DNA of 64,000 nt from Zantedeschia hybrid cultivar (taxonomy: Eukaryota > Streptophyta > Magnoliopsida > Alismatales > Araceae): the NCBI GenBank assembly GCA_030544215.1, contig JARZZO010000003.1:23817879-23881878 (forward strand). Reading direction: 5' to 3'. The stretch's first letter is position 1. Each line of letters begins with the position of its first letter. The position numbers and the translations under genes are program-made. Below the pieces are notes generated by a model that saw nothing but the letters and a program-made list of their open reading frames with translations, made no database searches and was not told where the DNA came from. Below, one piece after another: positions 32,691-43,291 of this stretch.

Positions 32691-33715
32691 TGCTTGGACT
32701 TGGATTTGACTTTGGGCTTAAAATTGAGTGGCGGTGTTGAATGCACCAGGCCACCTTCTTTGTTTTGAGCTTGCTTTGAATTTGGACAGTAGAGTCTAGT
32801 AGGACCCATGCCGACTTGTCTTCGAACTTGAACTTGAATTTGGGCTTGAATTTGTATGGCGGGTTCTGTTGACCCAGGCCGATTTGAATTTGAGCTTTGA
32901 ATGGCGGGATCGAATGAACCCAGGCCATCTTTCTTGTTTTAAGCTTGGATGGCGGAATCCAGTAGGACACGTGCCAATTTAAATTTAATTTGAAATTGAA
33001 CTTGAGCGGCGGAGTCTCGCTGACTTGGGCCGATTTGCATTTGAGCTTGAGTCTGAGTTTAGGCTTGGTTTTTTGCATTTGAACTTCAATTGGAGCTCTG
33101 AATTTGAATGGCGGGATCGAACGAACCCAGGCCATCTTCTTTTGCTTTCAAATTTGCTTTAAACTTGGATTTTGGTCTTGAATTTAAGTTGCAGGTCCTG
33201 CTGACCCATACTGACTTATACTTGAATTTGGGCTTGCTCTGAAGCTTTAAACTTGCACTTGAACTTGCATTTTGAGCTCGAAGTTGATCTGGAGCTTTGA
33301 ATTTGAATTTGGATTTGATCTTGAATTTAGGCGGCGGGTCTTGTTGACTCAAGCCGATTTAAACTTGGGCTTGAATTTAGACTTGAATTTTTAACTTGAG
33401 CTTCAATTTAAGCAGCGGGTCCTGTCGACCCAAGCCGATTTGCTTTTGAACTTCAGTTTGCTCCTAGGGTAAAGCTTTGGATTTGAATTTGAGCTTTGGT
33501 TCTTGAACTTTGAACTTGAATTCTGAATTTGAATTTATGCTCGAGTTTGAACTGGAGCTTTGAACTTGAGTGGCGGAGCCTTGCTAACCCAGGCCAGTCC
33601 ATACTTGACTTTGAGCTTGTATTTGAATTTGTGCTTGAATTTAAGCCTGGATTTGAATTTGTACTTGAATGGCAAGGTCTAGCAGGACTCGGGCCATCTT
33701 CTCTGTTTCTTTGTA
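32691..33715. repeat. Degenerate TTGAAT/TTGAACT array with GGGTC...GACCC units
   Basis: About 1 kb of near-hexameric TTGAAT, TTGAAC and TTGGGC words, interrupted every 60-130 bp by a unit containing GGGTCCTGCTGACCC or variants (e.g. near 33195, 33337, 33416), itself palindromic. Long open frames here are repeat artefacts. Confidence 0.75.
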
Positions 33716-34245
33716 GCTTCTTGCCCCCTATTCATTGAAGAGACAAGGTTGCAAGACATATGCATGTTTATATCAAACAATTTCAGAATCAGAAAACATC
33801 ATCGATTTAGATTGATTTGATTGAAAACTTCGACCGGTTATAAAACGGGAAGCAGGAAATGATTTATACTCCCTCCGCACTGGTTTTGCCTCAGCACCAT
33901 TGCCCGACTAGCAGGATAGCCGTGCCAACTTTTTTCTTTTTTCTTTCTTTTTCAATGGCATTTTGTCATTGGCAACCCATGAGGTGCTTTGGGGCGGCTT
34001 CGTAAAGCCTTTTGAGCCTCTTCAATGTCCTTGGATCATATAGGCAAGTTAATTTTACCATGCCATTTAAGATTTATAGTCTCGAGGGAATATGTCCTGA
34101 GAACTTAGTGATTTCTTTGACTGTCTTCATGGTGATTATGCTCACACTGTAGACAGTGCTTCATGTATTCTTTTTAACCATTGCTTGGAAAGCACGGAGC
34201 TAGCGCATGGTAGCGCTTCATATGTTTGCCATTTAAGGGAGGAAA
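33716..34245 (-). other. Region after integrase
   Basis: The integrase frame continues past the stop at 34246 for about 20 codons (FPPLNGKHMKRYHA), so the true C-terminus was near 34200. The rest is non-coding. Confidence 0.5.
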
Positions 34246-35510
34246 TTATACTTCTCCCTTATGATTGGTGAGGGTATATGCTCCTCCTTCATAAACAGTT
34301 TTGACGACATAGGGACCGATCCAATTACTGATCAACTTCCCTTTTGGGTTTGACGCCATGACTTCTCTTCTTTTGACCATAACCAGGTCTCCTTTCTTGA
34401 AGGCTCTTTCTTTGACTAGTTTATCAAATGCTCGAGCCATGCGAGCTTGATATATCTGGATATTTTGTTGAGCTCGAAGTCTGTCACCTTCCAAGGCTAA
34501 TAACTCTTCGAGCTGCCTTTCTTCATTTGATTGATTTCCTTTGATAATCCCCTGTTCTAAAGCAATGCGTAAAGAGGGGACTTCTAATTCAATTAGCACG
34601 ACTGCCTTTGAGCCATACACTAAGGAATAGGGAGAACAACCTGTTGGAGTTTTATATATGGTTCTATAAGCCCATAATGCTTCATACATTCTTTCTTCCC
34701 AGTCCTTCTTGGTTGAATTGACTGTCTTTGCTAGAAGGTTGCATAAGGTCTTGTTAAAGGCTTCTGCTAACCCATTGGCTTGTGGATTGAGAAACTGTAG
34801 AGGTCCTCCAATCAATTTTGAATTTTGCAGCTAGCTTGTATATGATTTGATTTCGGAAGAATGTTCCATTATCTGAGATGATCCGACTGGGTACACCATA
34901 TTGGAACAACATATTTTGGCGGAGGAACCTTTCAATGACTGCCCCAGTGACTTCTCTTAATGCCACTGCTTCAGCCCATCTGGAAAAATAATCCGTGGCG
35001 GCCAGAATATATTTAGCACCTCTTGAGGAGGGTATGAATGGACCGACAACGTCCATGCCCCATTCAGCAAAAGGTCATAATGGTGTTGTAGGGTGCAAGG
35101 GCACCAGAGGTTTTCTTGGAATTGGGCCATGTTTCTGGCATTTATGACATGATTTGGCATATTGAGCACAATCATTAAACATTGTGGGCCAGTAGTAGCC
35201 CAATTGTTTGAGTTGATTTTTCATCATGGGGCCAGACTGGTTGGTGAGCACCACAGACCCCGGCATGTATTTCCCTTAAGGCTTCAGCTATCTCTTTTGG
35301 CGACAAACATCTGAGGAGAACTTTTCTTTTGCCATCATATGTCACTCGAAATAGAGTGTCTCCTTTGTATTCATATGAATCCTTGATACGGATCAGTTTA
35401 GCACGCTTGATTCGGGTGCTTGGCAATATTTTATGCTTAAACCAGTTGAGAAGCATTTCTCTCCAATCAGGCTTATCAGCTTCTTCCACTGCACATACTT
35501 CTGTTTGCAT
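34246..35510 (-). pseudogene. pol: Ogre-1 integrase (broken)
   Basis: N-terminal zinc-binding part at 35300-35130 (CHKCQKHGP visible) is split by a frameshift near 35260. The core has MDVVGPFIPSS with its Asp and IISDNGTFF; the third acidic residue lies in GLAEAFNKTL after another shift near 34800. The C-terminal part (AFKKGDLVMVKRRE, NWIGPYVVKTVYEGGAY) is Tat-like. In living copies it would join element DNA to the chromosome. Several frameshifts and a terminal stop make it inactive. Confidence 0.85.
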
Positions 35511-36005
35511 TTATGTTTCTTCTACCAACACAGTTGGCAACAATCTTCTGTTCTTGACATATATTTCAATGGACCCTTCTGGCGGCAGAGCCAAACAACT
35601 TGCTAATTTAGCCAGAGCATCAGCTTGAGCATTTGCATTGCGGTTGATATGGTTGATTTCAAAGAAATAGAATCTTTGTATCAGTTTGAAGGCCCTTTTG
35701 TGATAAGGAATCAACTCGAGCTTTTTGACATCATATATTCCTTGGACTTGGTATATAAGCAACATTGAGTCTCCATGGACTTGAATCATTTGAATGCCCA
35801 TATCCAGAGCAACTTCCAGGCCAACTATCAAAGCTTCATATTCAGCTTCATTGTTGGTGCATGGCTTAGTTAAGGAACACAAGGTATACAGAACCTCACC
35901 TTCTGGAGATATCAGGACAATGCTTGCCCCAGCCTTTGTAGTGAATGTACCATCTTGTGCAATTGCTGAACAGGAGGCCTCGTCAAAATATAGCTACCAT
36001 ATCTT
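35511..36005 (-). pseudogene. pol: Second, archaeal-type RNase H of Ogre-1
   Basis: TNNEAEYEALIVGLEVA, VHGDSMLLIYQVQG and NAQADALAKLAS give three of the acidic positions; the first, in YFDEAS, lies just upstream behind an in-frame stop at 35994-35996. Such an extra RNase H after the normal one is the hallmark of the Tat lineage (including Ogre), where it is thought to have taken over RNA-strand removal. Confidence 0.85.
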
Positions 36006-36062
36006 TTGTTCTGTATGGTTAGCTTCTAATGTTTCTTCATCTGGCATGTCGGTGACAAACGG

Positions 36063-36560
36063 TTAATCTTCTGGCACTGGATGTGCTGCAAAGAAATCCG
36101 CAATGGCTTGACCTTTGATGGCTTTCTGAGGGACATATTTGATGTCGAACTCCATGAGGAGGACCGCCCATTTGCCCAAACGACCTTTCAAGGCTGGTCG
36201 ATTAAGGATATATTTGAGAGGATCAACCCTAGAGATGACCTGGATTTCATGTGATAGTATATAGTGTCTGAGTCTTTTAGCTGCAAAGACCAAGGCTAAG
36301 CATATCTTTTCAATAGGCAAGTATCGAAGTTCAACCCCGATCAGTCTTCTGCTTAAATAATATAGTACTTGCTCTTTGCCTTCTTCATTGTCTTGTGCCA
36401 GCATTGCCCCCAGAGAAGTCTCCTGAGCAGCGATATATAAGATCAATGACAAGCCTTTGATAGGTGCCCCCAGCACGGGTGGCGATGCAAGGTATTGCTC
36501 GATTTTCTCAAGCGCATTTCGACATTCATCATCCCATATGAATGGGGCATCTTTCTTCAT
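36063..36560 (-). pseudogene. pol: First (Ty3/gypsy-type) RNase H of Ogre-1
   Basis: Segments FIWDDECRNALEKIEQYLASPPVL and YYLSRRLIGVELRYLPIEKICLALVFA place it after RT. The first catalytic position, Asp in other gypsy elements, reads LYIAAQE here, so the domain looks catalytically dead. This fits the reported relaxation of this domain in elements with a second RNase H. Confidence 0.8.
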
Positions 36561-36637
36561 TAATTTAGAGAAGGGTTCACACCGCCTGACTAGGTTGGAT
36601 ATGAACCTTCGAATGTATGGAGTCGTCCCTGAAGGGA

Positions 36638-37470
36638 CTACAGCTCTTTGAGATTCTTCGGAGGCGGAAGCTCCTGGATAGCTTTGATTTTAACTGGGTC
36701 TATTTCAATGCCCCTATATCTGACAATAAAACCCAGAAATTTGCCACTTGAAAGCCCGAAGGCGCACTTCATGGGGTTCATTTTCAAGCTGTATTGCCTC
36801 AGCCTTTCAAATATGGTGCGAAGATCTTGCATATGATCTTCCTTTTTCTTGGTTTTGACAACTAGGTCATCAATATAACATTCAAATTGTTGATGAAGGA
36901 ATTCATCAAATATCTTGGTCATTGCCCTTTGGTATGCTGCACCGGCGTTCTTAAGGCCGAAGGGCATTCTTTTGTAGTGGAAGAGCCCTTTAGGAGTTCT
37001 AAAGGCAGTATGGATCTTATCCTTGTCGGCCATCCATATTTGATTATATCCCGACGATCCATCCATAAAGACAAAGCTTCATGTCCTGTAGTGGCATCGA
37101 CCATGATTTCTGTAACAGGCACTGGGAAGTCATCCTTTGGGCATGCCTTGTTTAGATCTCTGAAGTCTACACAGATTATGATCTGTCCGTTCATCTTTTT
37201 GACTGGAACAATATTTGCTAGCCATGTTGTATATTGATTTTCTTGTATGAAGCCAACATCAATTAACTTGTCGACTTCAGCATTGATTTTGTTTATCAGC
37301 TCCGGCCTCATTCTTCTCGGTGCTTGTTTGATTGGCTCGATGGCTGGGTCAATGGCCAGCTCATGTTGAGCTACTTCTGGATCTAACTCGGGCATTTCTT
37401 TGTAGGACCAGGCAAAACAATCCCAGAATTCCTTCAAAAGTGAACTGTTGTTCATGACTGAGCAATGCAC
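36638..37470 (-). pseudogene. pol: Ogre-1 reverse transcriptase (broken)
   Basis: Motifs in order: INAEVDKLIDVGFIQE, IVPVKKMNGQ, VDFRDLNKACPKDDFP, MDGSSGYNQI, RMPFGLKNAGAAYQR, ECYIDDLVVKT and KCAFGLSSGKFLGF. Both catalytic motifs (MDG and YIDD) keep their aspartates. Frameshifts near 37070 and 36640 and another just upstream break the frame. The wording is typical of Tat elements. Confidence 0.88.
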
Positions 37471-38138
37471 TTATATATGCCCAAATTGATTTCAAGGAGT
37501 TCATCAACCGTAGTTTGCCCTCCATCTTCAAGTTCTGGAGGTGCTGGTTGGAGCTCCAATAGATTTTCTTCATTTACTTCTTCTTCAATTTCTGCTTCAA
37601 TTTCGTTGACTTCTTGGTCAATTTCATTTGATTGATTTGCTGTGAAAATATTTGGAGCAGGATCTGCTTGTTGATTTTCTATAAGCCGAGTGAGCTCATC
37701 TTCCCTTTGACCTGTGTTAACATGAGGTTCATGGGTGATAGATGGATTTTCTTGTTCTTCTGGTATATTCTGAACCATATTGGAACTTAGGGCATCCTTT
37801 TCTTTGACTTCTGCGACTTAGATGTCTTCTTATTCAAGATGTTTCCAGCATTGACATGCCGGAATAAGAGATTGATCAGCTACCAGCTGTCTTTCTTTAA
37901 CAGACTGGCCCGTGGGCTGCTCGTCATCATAGTCATCATATACTGCTTGCGAAATTTCTGGCATTTCTGACAAAACAGATGTCATATTTGCTGAGAATTC
38001 AGGCATTTCTTCTTCCGGCAAGGTATATCCCAAGCCTGGATGTTGTGTATGTTGGATCAATGCTTTGGACATCTTAGGAGGGTACCATAGATGTTGGAAC
38101 CTGCTCCATTCCTTTTTGGTTTGATATAATAAAATTGA
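37452..38138 (-). pseudogene. pol: Ogre-1 acidic linker between protease and RT
   Basis: In the same frame as the protease after a stop at 38139. Very acidic (EIDQEVNEIEAEIEEEVNEE), no known fold recognised. Stops near 37820-37830 interrupt it. Confidence 0.6.
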
Positions 38139-39047
38139 CTAAGCCTTAGCCAATTCCTCAGTGTACTTTGTCATGTCTGGGAGACCCATGATGTCAACCC
38201 ATAATTCTTCTTCTATATCGTGAATATGGCAATCTTTGTCTTCAGTGGCCGACTGCTCATCAGCTCTATAAAAGATTGTTTCATGTCCATCTCCGTGCAG
38301 AACCACGAATTGTTTCAAAGGCTCTACGAGCTGACATTCATACTCTTCAATAGGATGTATTAGTCCGACTGGGACCATGACTTCTATAGAGAGTACATCT
38401 TGTTGCTTAGTTGTCTTTACTGAAGAATTTTTCAGAATTGTAGCTTCTTTGTCTTCAAGACTGAGAGAGTCAATATCTGGTGGAGGTGGAAACCATTCCT
38501 TGCTCCGACTGGTATCAGGCTTTTCTATTTCTTTATCTTTTTTTTCCTCCAGGGGTGGAGGTATATAGAGGTTGGCATCCATGAGATGGCACTCATGAAC
38601 CTCGAAAGGTTCAAGATCAGTGAAGACACGCTGTATTTGTCCTTCCCAAGATAATTTGATGCATTGATGCAATGAGGAGGACACCACAAAATATTGATGT
38701 ATCCATGGCCGCCCAAGCAAAGCTTTGTATGTGGTATCAGAATTTATGATATGGAAGAGGACTGTGAAGTGAAAGTCACCGACGACCATTTCAAATTTAG
38801 CTGCCCCAATTGGTGTTTCTGACTTCTGATTAAATCCAGCTATTTTGAAATCTTGCACTCTTCTTAAGTGCATATGAAAATGAAATTTTTGAAAGGTTCT
38901 GAGAGGCATGATGCTGATAGTAGAGCCTTGATCAACCAAAATTCTATTGCCAGATTGTCCATTTATCTTTCCTCTCATGTAGAGTGGCCGGTTATGGTTA
39001 TTTGTGGGCAGCAACATATCATCTTCAGTGAAGGTGATGGAAGCCAT
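38139..39047 (-). pseudogene. pol: Ogre-1 protease
   Basis: Aspartic protease of the retropepsin type: active-site segment RILVDQGSTISIMPL, then YKALLGRPWIHQY. A frameshift near 39050 separates it from gag, with which it otherwise shares one long frame, and a stop ends it at 38139. Confidence 0.8.
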
Positions 39048-42000
39048 GAATGACTCATTATTTCTTGAATTTCTGCTGCATGAGCTTCATAAATTTGAGG
39101 AGTTTTTAAAGGTGGGATGAGAGCATTCCGCAATTCCTCACTGACTGACAAAACTTCCCACACAGTAAATTTAGATGGCAACCTTTTTAGTAAGCCGATG
39201 ACTTTCTCTTCTGCTTTTTCATTATCATGAACTTCTAGAGAGGCAACCTGAGTATCTTGTTCTTCAGACGGCTGCTGCTGGACTTGTGTGCCTTTCTTTG
39301 CCGACTTTTGAACTGCCATGAATTCATATAAAGAGGGTAACACCTCACTTTCTTGATCAGAATTTTTTGGATATAGCCCGAGCGGAGGTGGGATTTGAAC
39401 ATTTCCTTTTGACAAAGGCATGGATTCCATTCCTCTGAATTATGGTTCTGGGATAACATATGGTGTCTCTCCCTGCAGCTGGATAATTTTTTTAGTGGTA
39501 GTCAATGGAGGCTTTCGTCCCCACTTTTTGCCAGAGCGGGTGACATGTTGTTCATTTGGAGTTGATGTAGAGCATTCCATTACTTCCATTTTTAGAGCAA
39601 GGAAGATTTCTTCCTCCTCATCATCTTCGCTTTCATTTATTATTGATATTGTGTTGCAAGACATGACAGTGCAAGTGTCTTCGTGCTCTTCTTTCTCATT
39701 TTCTTGACTATCATCGGTCTTACGCTTTTTGACTTCATGTTCCCAGAATAGGACTTCTTCATGTATTTATTTCATTGTCATATCTTGGAGCTTCTCCCAA
39801 GGGATATAATGCTTCAGCTTTGTTGGCTTTCTTTGAGGCTGTTCATATTCATTCAAGTTGTCTATCAATTGTTACAACTTAGACAGCAGATCTTTACCCT
39901 TAGGTAGAATTGGTATTGGTGTTTCTCTTTTTCTTCCTCTGTTGGTGACCCTCCTTACAGTGTGAGGATCTACCCACTTCCATATATTGCTTGCTGGAGA
40001 AAGAGAACTTGAATTTGATTAAGATGCCTCCTGCTGAGGGAAAGACACACATTGTTCTTTGCTTGAAGCTGCAGCTTTGACTGGCACAGATAGAGCCATT
40101 TTGGACATATTGGATATCATATTATCCAGATTTGGTGGAGGGACGGGTTGAACATATGCCGGCCATCGTGGAATACCTCCATGAATATATACTTCTGATT
40201 ATTTTCGCTTGATATGAGATCTTGGCTTCTTTTTGGCTGTTTGCCACTGAGATGTTTGGAGTGGTTGAAGTACCAATTGCTCACAAGTGGCTTGTGTACT
40301 TCGTTTTGCAATTCCTGAGCTTAATGACTGGTAAATAGGAACTATATGATGCACATTTACAGATGTCACATTTGCTTTTGTCCAGGCATGAGGCTGTGGA
40401 GGATCGACAAGATGATCTCCCATCTTCAGGACAGCTTTCTGAATTAATTTTTCAACTGCGTCTTTGAACACATAGCATTCTTCAATAGGATGTCCCACAA
40501 TTTGGTGATATAGACAATAATTTGGATCATTAGATCTTTTGGCATCTTCTGGCCTCTTCGACTGTGGTAACACAATCTGATTGTATTTTCGTGCCCATTC
40601 AAATAGAACACGAGTTTTGACTTTTGGGAAGCTATAAGGCCTGTTCATTCTGTCTCTGAGAGAAGATAAGGCTTAGACTTTTTTCTCTCTATTGTTGCTG
40701 GTATCGGCCTGGATGGCTGGGCCTTTCTTCTGTTGCTCTGTGATAAACATAGATAAATCTACTGCATTTGACTCTTGTGGAGCATTTCTTCTATCAAATT
40801 TTCCTTTGTTGTTGCTTGGTTCACTTGTGGATCGGCTCAAAAAAATTTCAACTTCTGATACCACATTATTCAACTTGTCAAAAGACTTGATTTCTACTAG
40901 CCTTTCAAGGACTTCATTTTTCAAATTACTTTTGCATATCACCACTGCATCTTCTTGACATGGTGGTCTTTTGCATTTCATGTTAAGATTTCTCCACCTA
41001 GCAATGAACTTGGAAGCATTTTCATTGTTTTCTTGTTTAACAGTATATAGCTCTGCCAGAGTAATTTCTCTCTCCACCAAATAAAATATGTCTTGAAATT
41101 GCTTCTGAAGGTCGGCCCACCCTGCAACAGAACCAGGCCGAAGAGAAGAATACCATTCAAATGTGAGTCCAGTTAATGAAGACCCGAAAATTTTCAGCAT
41201 ATAAGATTCATCAGTGGCTAGGTCTCCCATTGCACCATTATAATATGCCAAGTGTTCTTTTGGATTTCCTTGGCCATTGAATTTTTCAAACTTGGGTACT
41301 TTGGCCATTCCTAGCGGAAGCCTTTTCATGGCATGATGCACTGGATATGGTACTTTATACACATCATATACAGTGGAGGTACCTTCCACTCTTTCTGTCA
41401 GCTTCATATCAATGAGTTGTTCAAGCATTAGCCTTTGAGCCACAGCAGGATCTACTGGATTTGGGAAGAAATTAACTCCCTAAACTTGGGAGGCTTGAAA
41501 TGGCAAATTCGAGATCATGTTGTCTTGCATTGCTGTTGCAGGAGCAGCTTGACTATTGGACACTTGGATATATGCTGGTGTTTCATTCATAGGCACAGAC
41601 CGGGATGACTGCATGGATGTATTTAGAAGATTTTGAGACGAAGGAGGTGGAACTGGAGGGTTAGCCACCCGAGGATAAGAGGAAGTTGAAGCACCTCCTT
41701 CTCTACCAGCCCATCCTGCCCCCTGTATTTGGACATCTTTTTCTTTCAATTGCTTTTTCAACAACTCAATTTCTTGCAATAATAGTTGAGTTATGCTTGG
41801 TTCTGCTTCTTTTTGCTGATTGATTTGGTGTGGGAGCTGCTGCTCTGCTGGCGCGGAAAGAGCCTCTCCTGATGCTTCGATGACATTTGCAGATAGTTCT
41901 GCCTCTTCATCAATGTTTTCCAAGAGAGTAGGAAAATTTTGGGCAACTAGGGCTGCCGCTTGCATTCTTCGGGTAACTAGACCCAGCCTTGAGGCTAAAT

Positions 42001-42871
42001 CTCTAATTTCTTTTGGATCTTCTGGGAGTGCCCCATACTTGCTGATAGTATGACATGAATAAATCATCAGGCTTTCGTAGGTGAATTTTGCTGATCTCCT
42101 TGCAGAAGGAGGTTTTGGTTGTAGCCTTTGGAATACAGATGACTCTGAAGACTTCTTTGGCTTATGATTTTCATATTTTTCACTTGATCTCTTTCTCTTT
42201 GTCAACTGAGCATGAGGTATCTGCCTTTGAATTGGTTTCCATATTTGCCGTCTTTGTGACTGAAAGACTTGCTTTGATTTTTCTTGTGCATATTGATCTT
42301 CTTGATGTTTGGGCACCCAGATTGGTTTCGCTGGTGGCTCTTGACAATATTTCGTCCCATGCCAATAAGCTGGTTTAGGATTTCTTTCTTACTTTTTAGA
42401 CATCTTAGTTTTTCCTTTTACTTTTCTTTCATTTTTCATTCTTTCTCTGTCCATATCCTCAAAGACCTGGAATGAGTTTTGAACTGGGATATTTGGAACC
42501 AGTCGGTCTTTGGAAGTATCAACTTTGCTACCATCTAGAAAGATCCGCAAGCTTCCAACAAGAATTGATTTTTTGGTCCTAGACCATTGTACAGAAATTG
42601 CCTTTGAATTGAACTAGGGATTTTGACATTTTTGGATATTTCCCCGATATTGTCTCGAAGATGATGCAGCATGACTGTGAATAGTGCAGCAGCTAACTAC
42701 TTGCGCTTGAGGTATATCAGATATAATCTCAGGTTGCATGAAGACCACCCCGAGAAAATTCGGAAAACCAATAACGGGAGGGAAGCTCCCAAATGCCACG
42801 GGTACCGCCAGGTAGCCATAGCGAGTATGGTTCTCGACTACCAGAGGGCCAAAGAAAATTTTCGATTCCAT
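39048..42871 (-). pseudogene. gag: Ogre-1 gag with long C-terminal extension
   Basis: One frame from ATG 42871 to about 39050, broken by stops at 42614, 42389, 41480, 40673, 40199 and others. The N-terminal part (to about 41500) ends in a Gln/Glu-rich coiled-coil-like stretch (LLLQEIELLKKQLKEKD). Capsid-like part 41443-40673: VPKFEKFNGQGNPKEHLAYY and FKLRP-type spacing around WADLQKQFQDIF. A Tat-type zinc motif CLYHQIVGHPIEECYVF lies near 40500. The extension 40199-39050 is acidic and unassigned. Gag packages element RNA; this copy cannot. Confidence 0.82.
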
Positions 42872-42963
42872 TAAGTCTCCTGTAATACAATAAAGAGATA
42901 ATCAATAACTTCAAAGAATGGGTGTTATCCTTATTCTTCCAACAATAAGATGAAGGGAAAACA

Positions 42964-42981
42964 GTCCCACCGGGCGTGCCA
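42964..42981 (-). other. Ogre-1 primer binding site
   Basis: TGGCACGCCCGGTGGGAC on the minus strand, 8 nt after the LTR end (ATACGACA). It resembles the TGGCGCCCACCGTGGGG-type sites of Tat elements. I could not assign the tRNA. Confidence 0.7.
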
Positions 42982-43291
42982 AAAGAGATTGTCGTATATT
43001 TTTTAGGAAAAATGCACTTGATCTTGATTTTTTTATTTTTCATTTAGATTTGTATTTGTGTACTTTACCTGAATCAATCAGATGATTGCGTAGTTCTTCG
43101 ACCCGATCCTGCTACCCATAAATAGAATAGCGTTAATTACATCCTCCTAAGAGGAAAACCCTTGAGTAATCATCGGAAGATTAGAATAACACCCTTTAAA
43201 ATGATATAAATAAAATATACAAGCTTGCATTTGAAAAATGAATGAATTTCAGTTATTATTTGAGAAAAAAGCTCATTTTTTAGTTTAGAGT

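Noticed and set aside
32442..33352. Lys/Phe-rich frames of 88-174 codons
   Set aside because: Translation of TTGAAT-type tandem repeats; no independent evidence.
42964..42981. Assignment of the Ogre primer site to a particular tRNA (tRNA-Arg is reported for Ogre elements)
   Set aside because: I could not match the 18 bases to a remembered plant tRNA 3' end with confidence.
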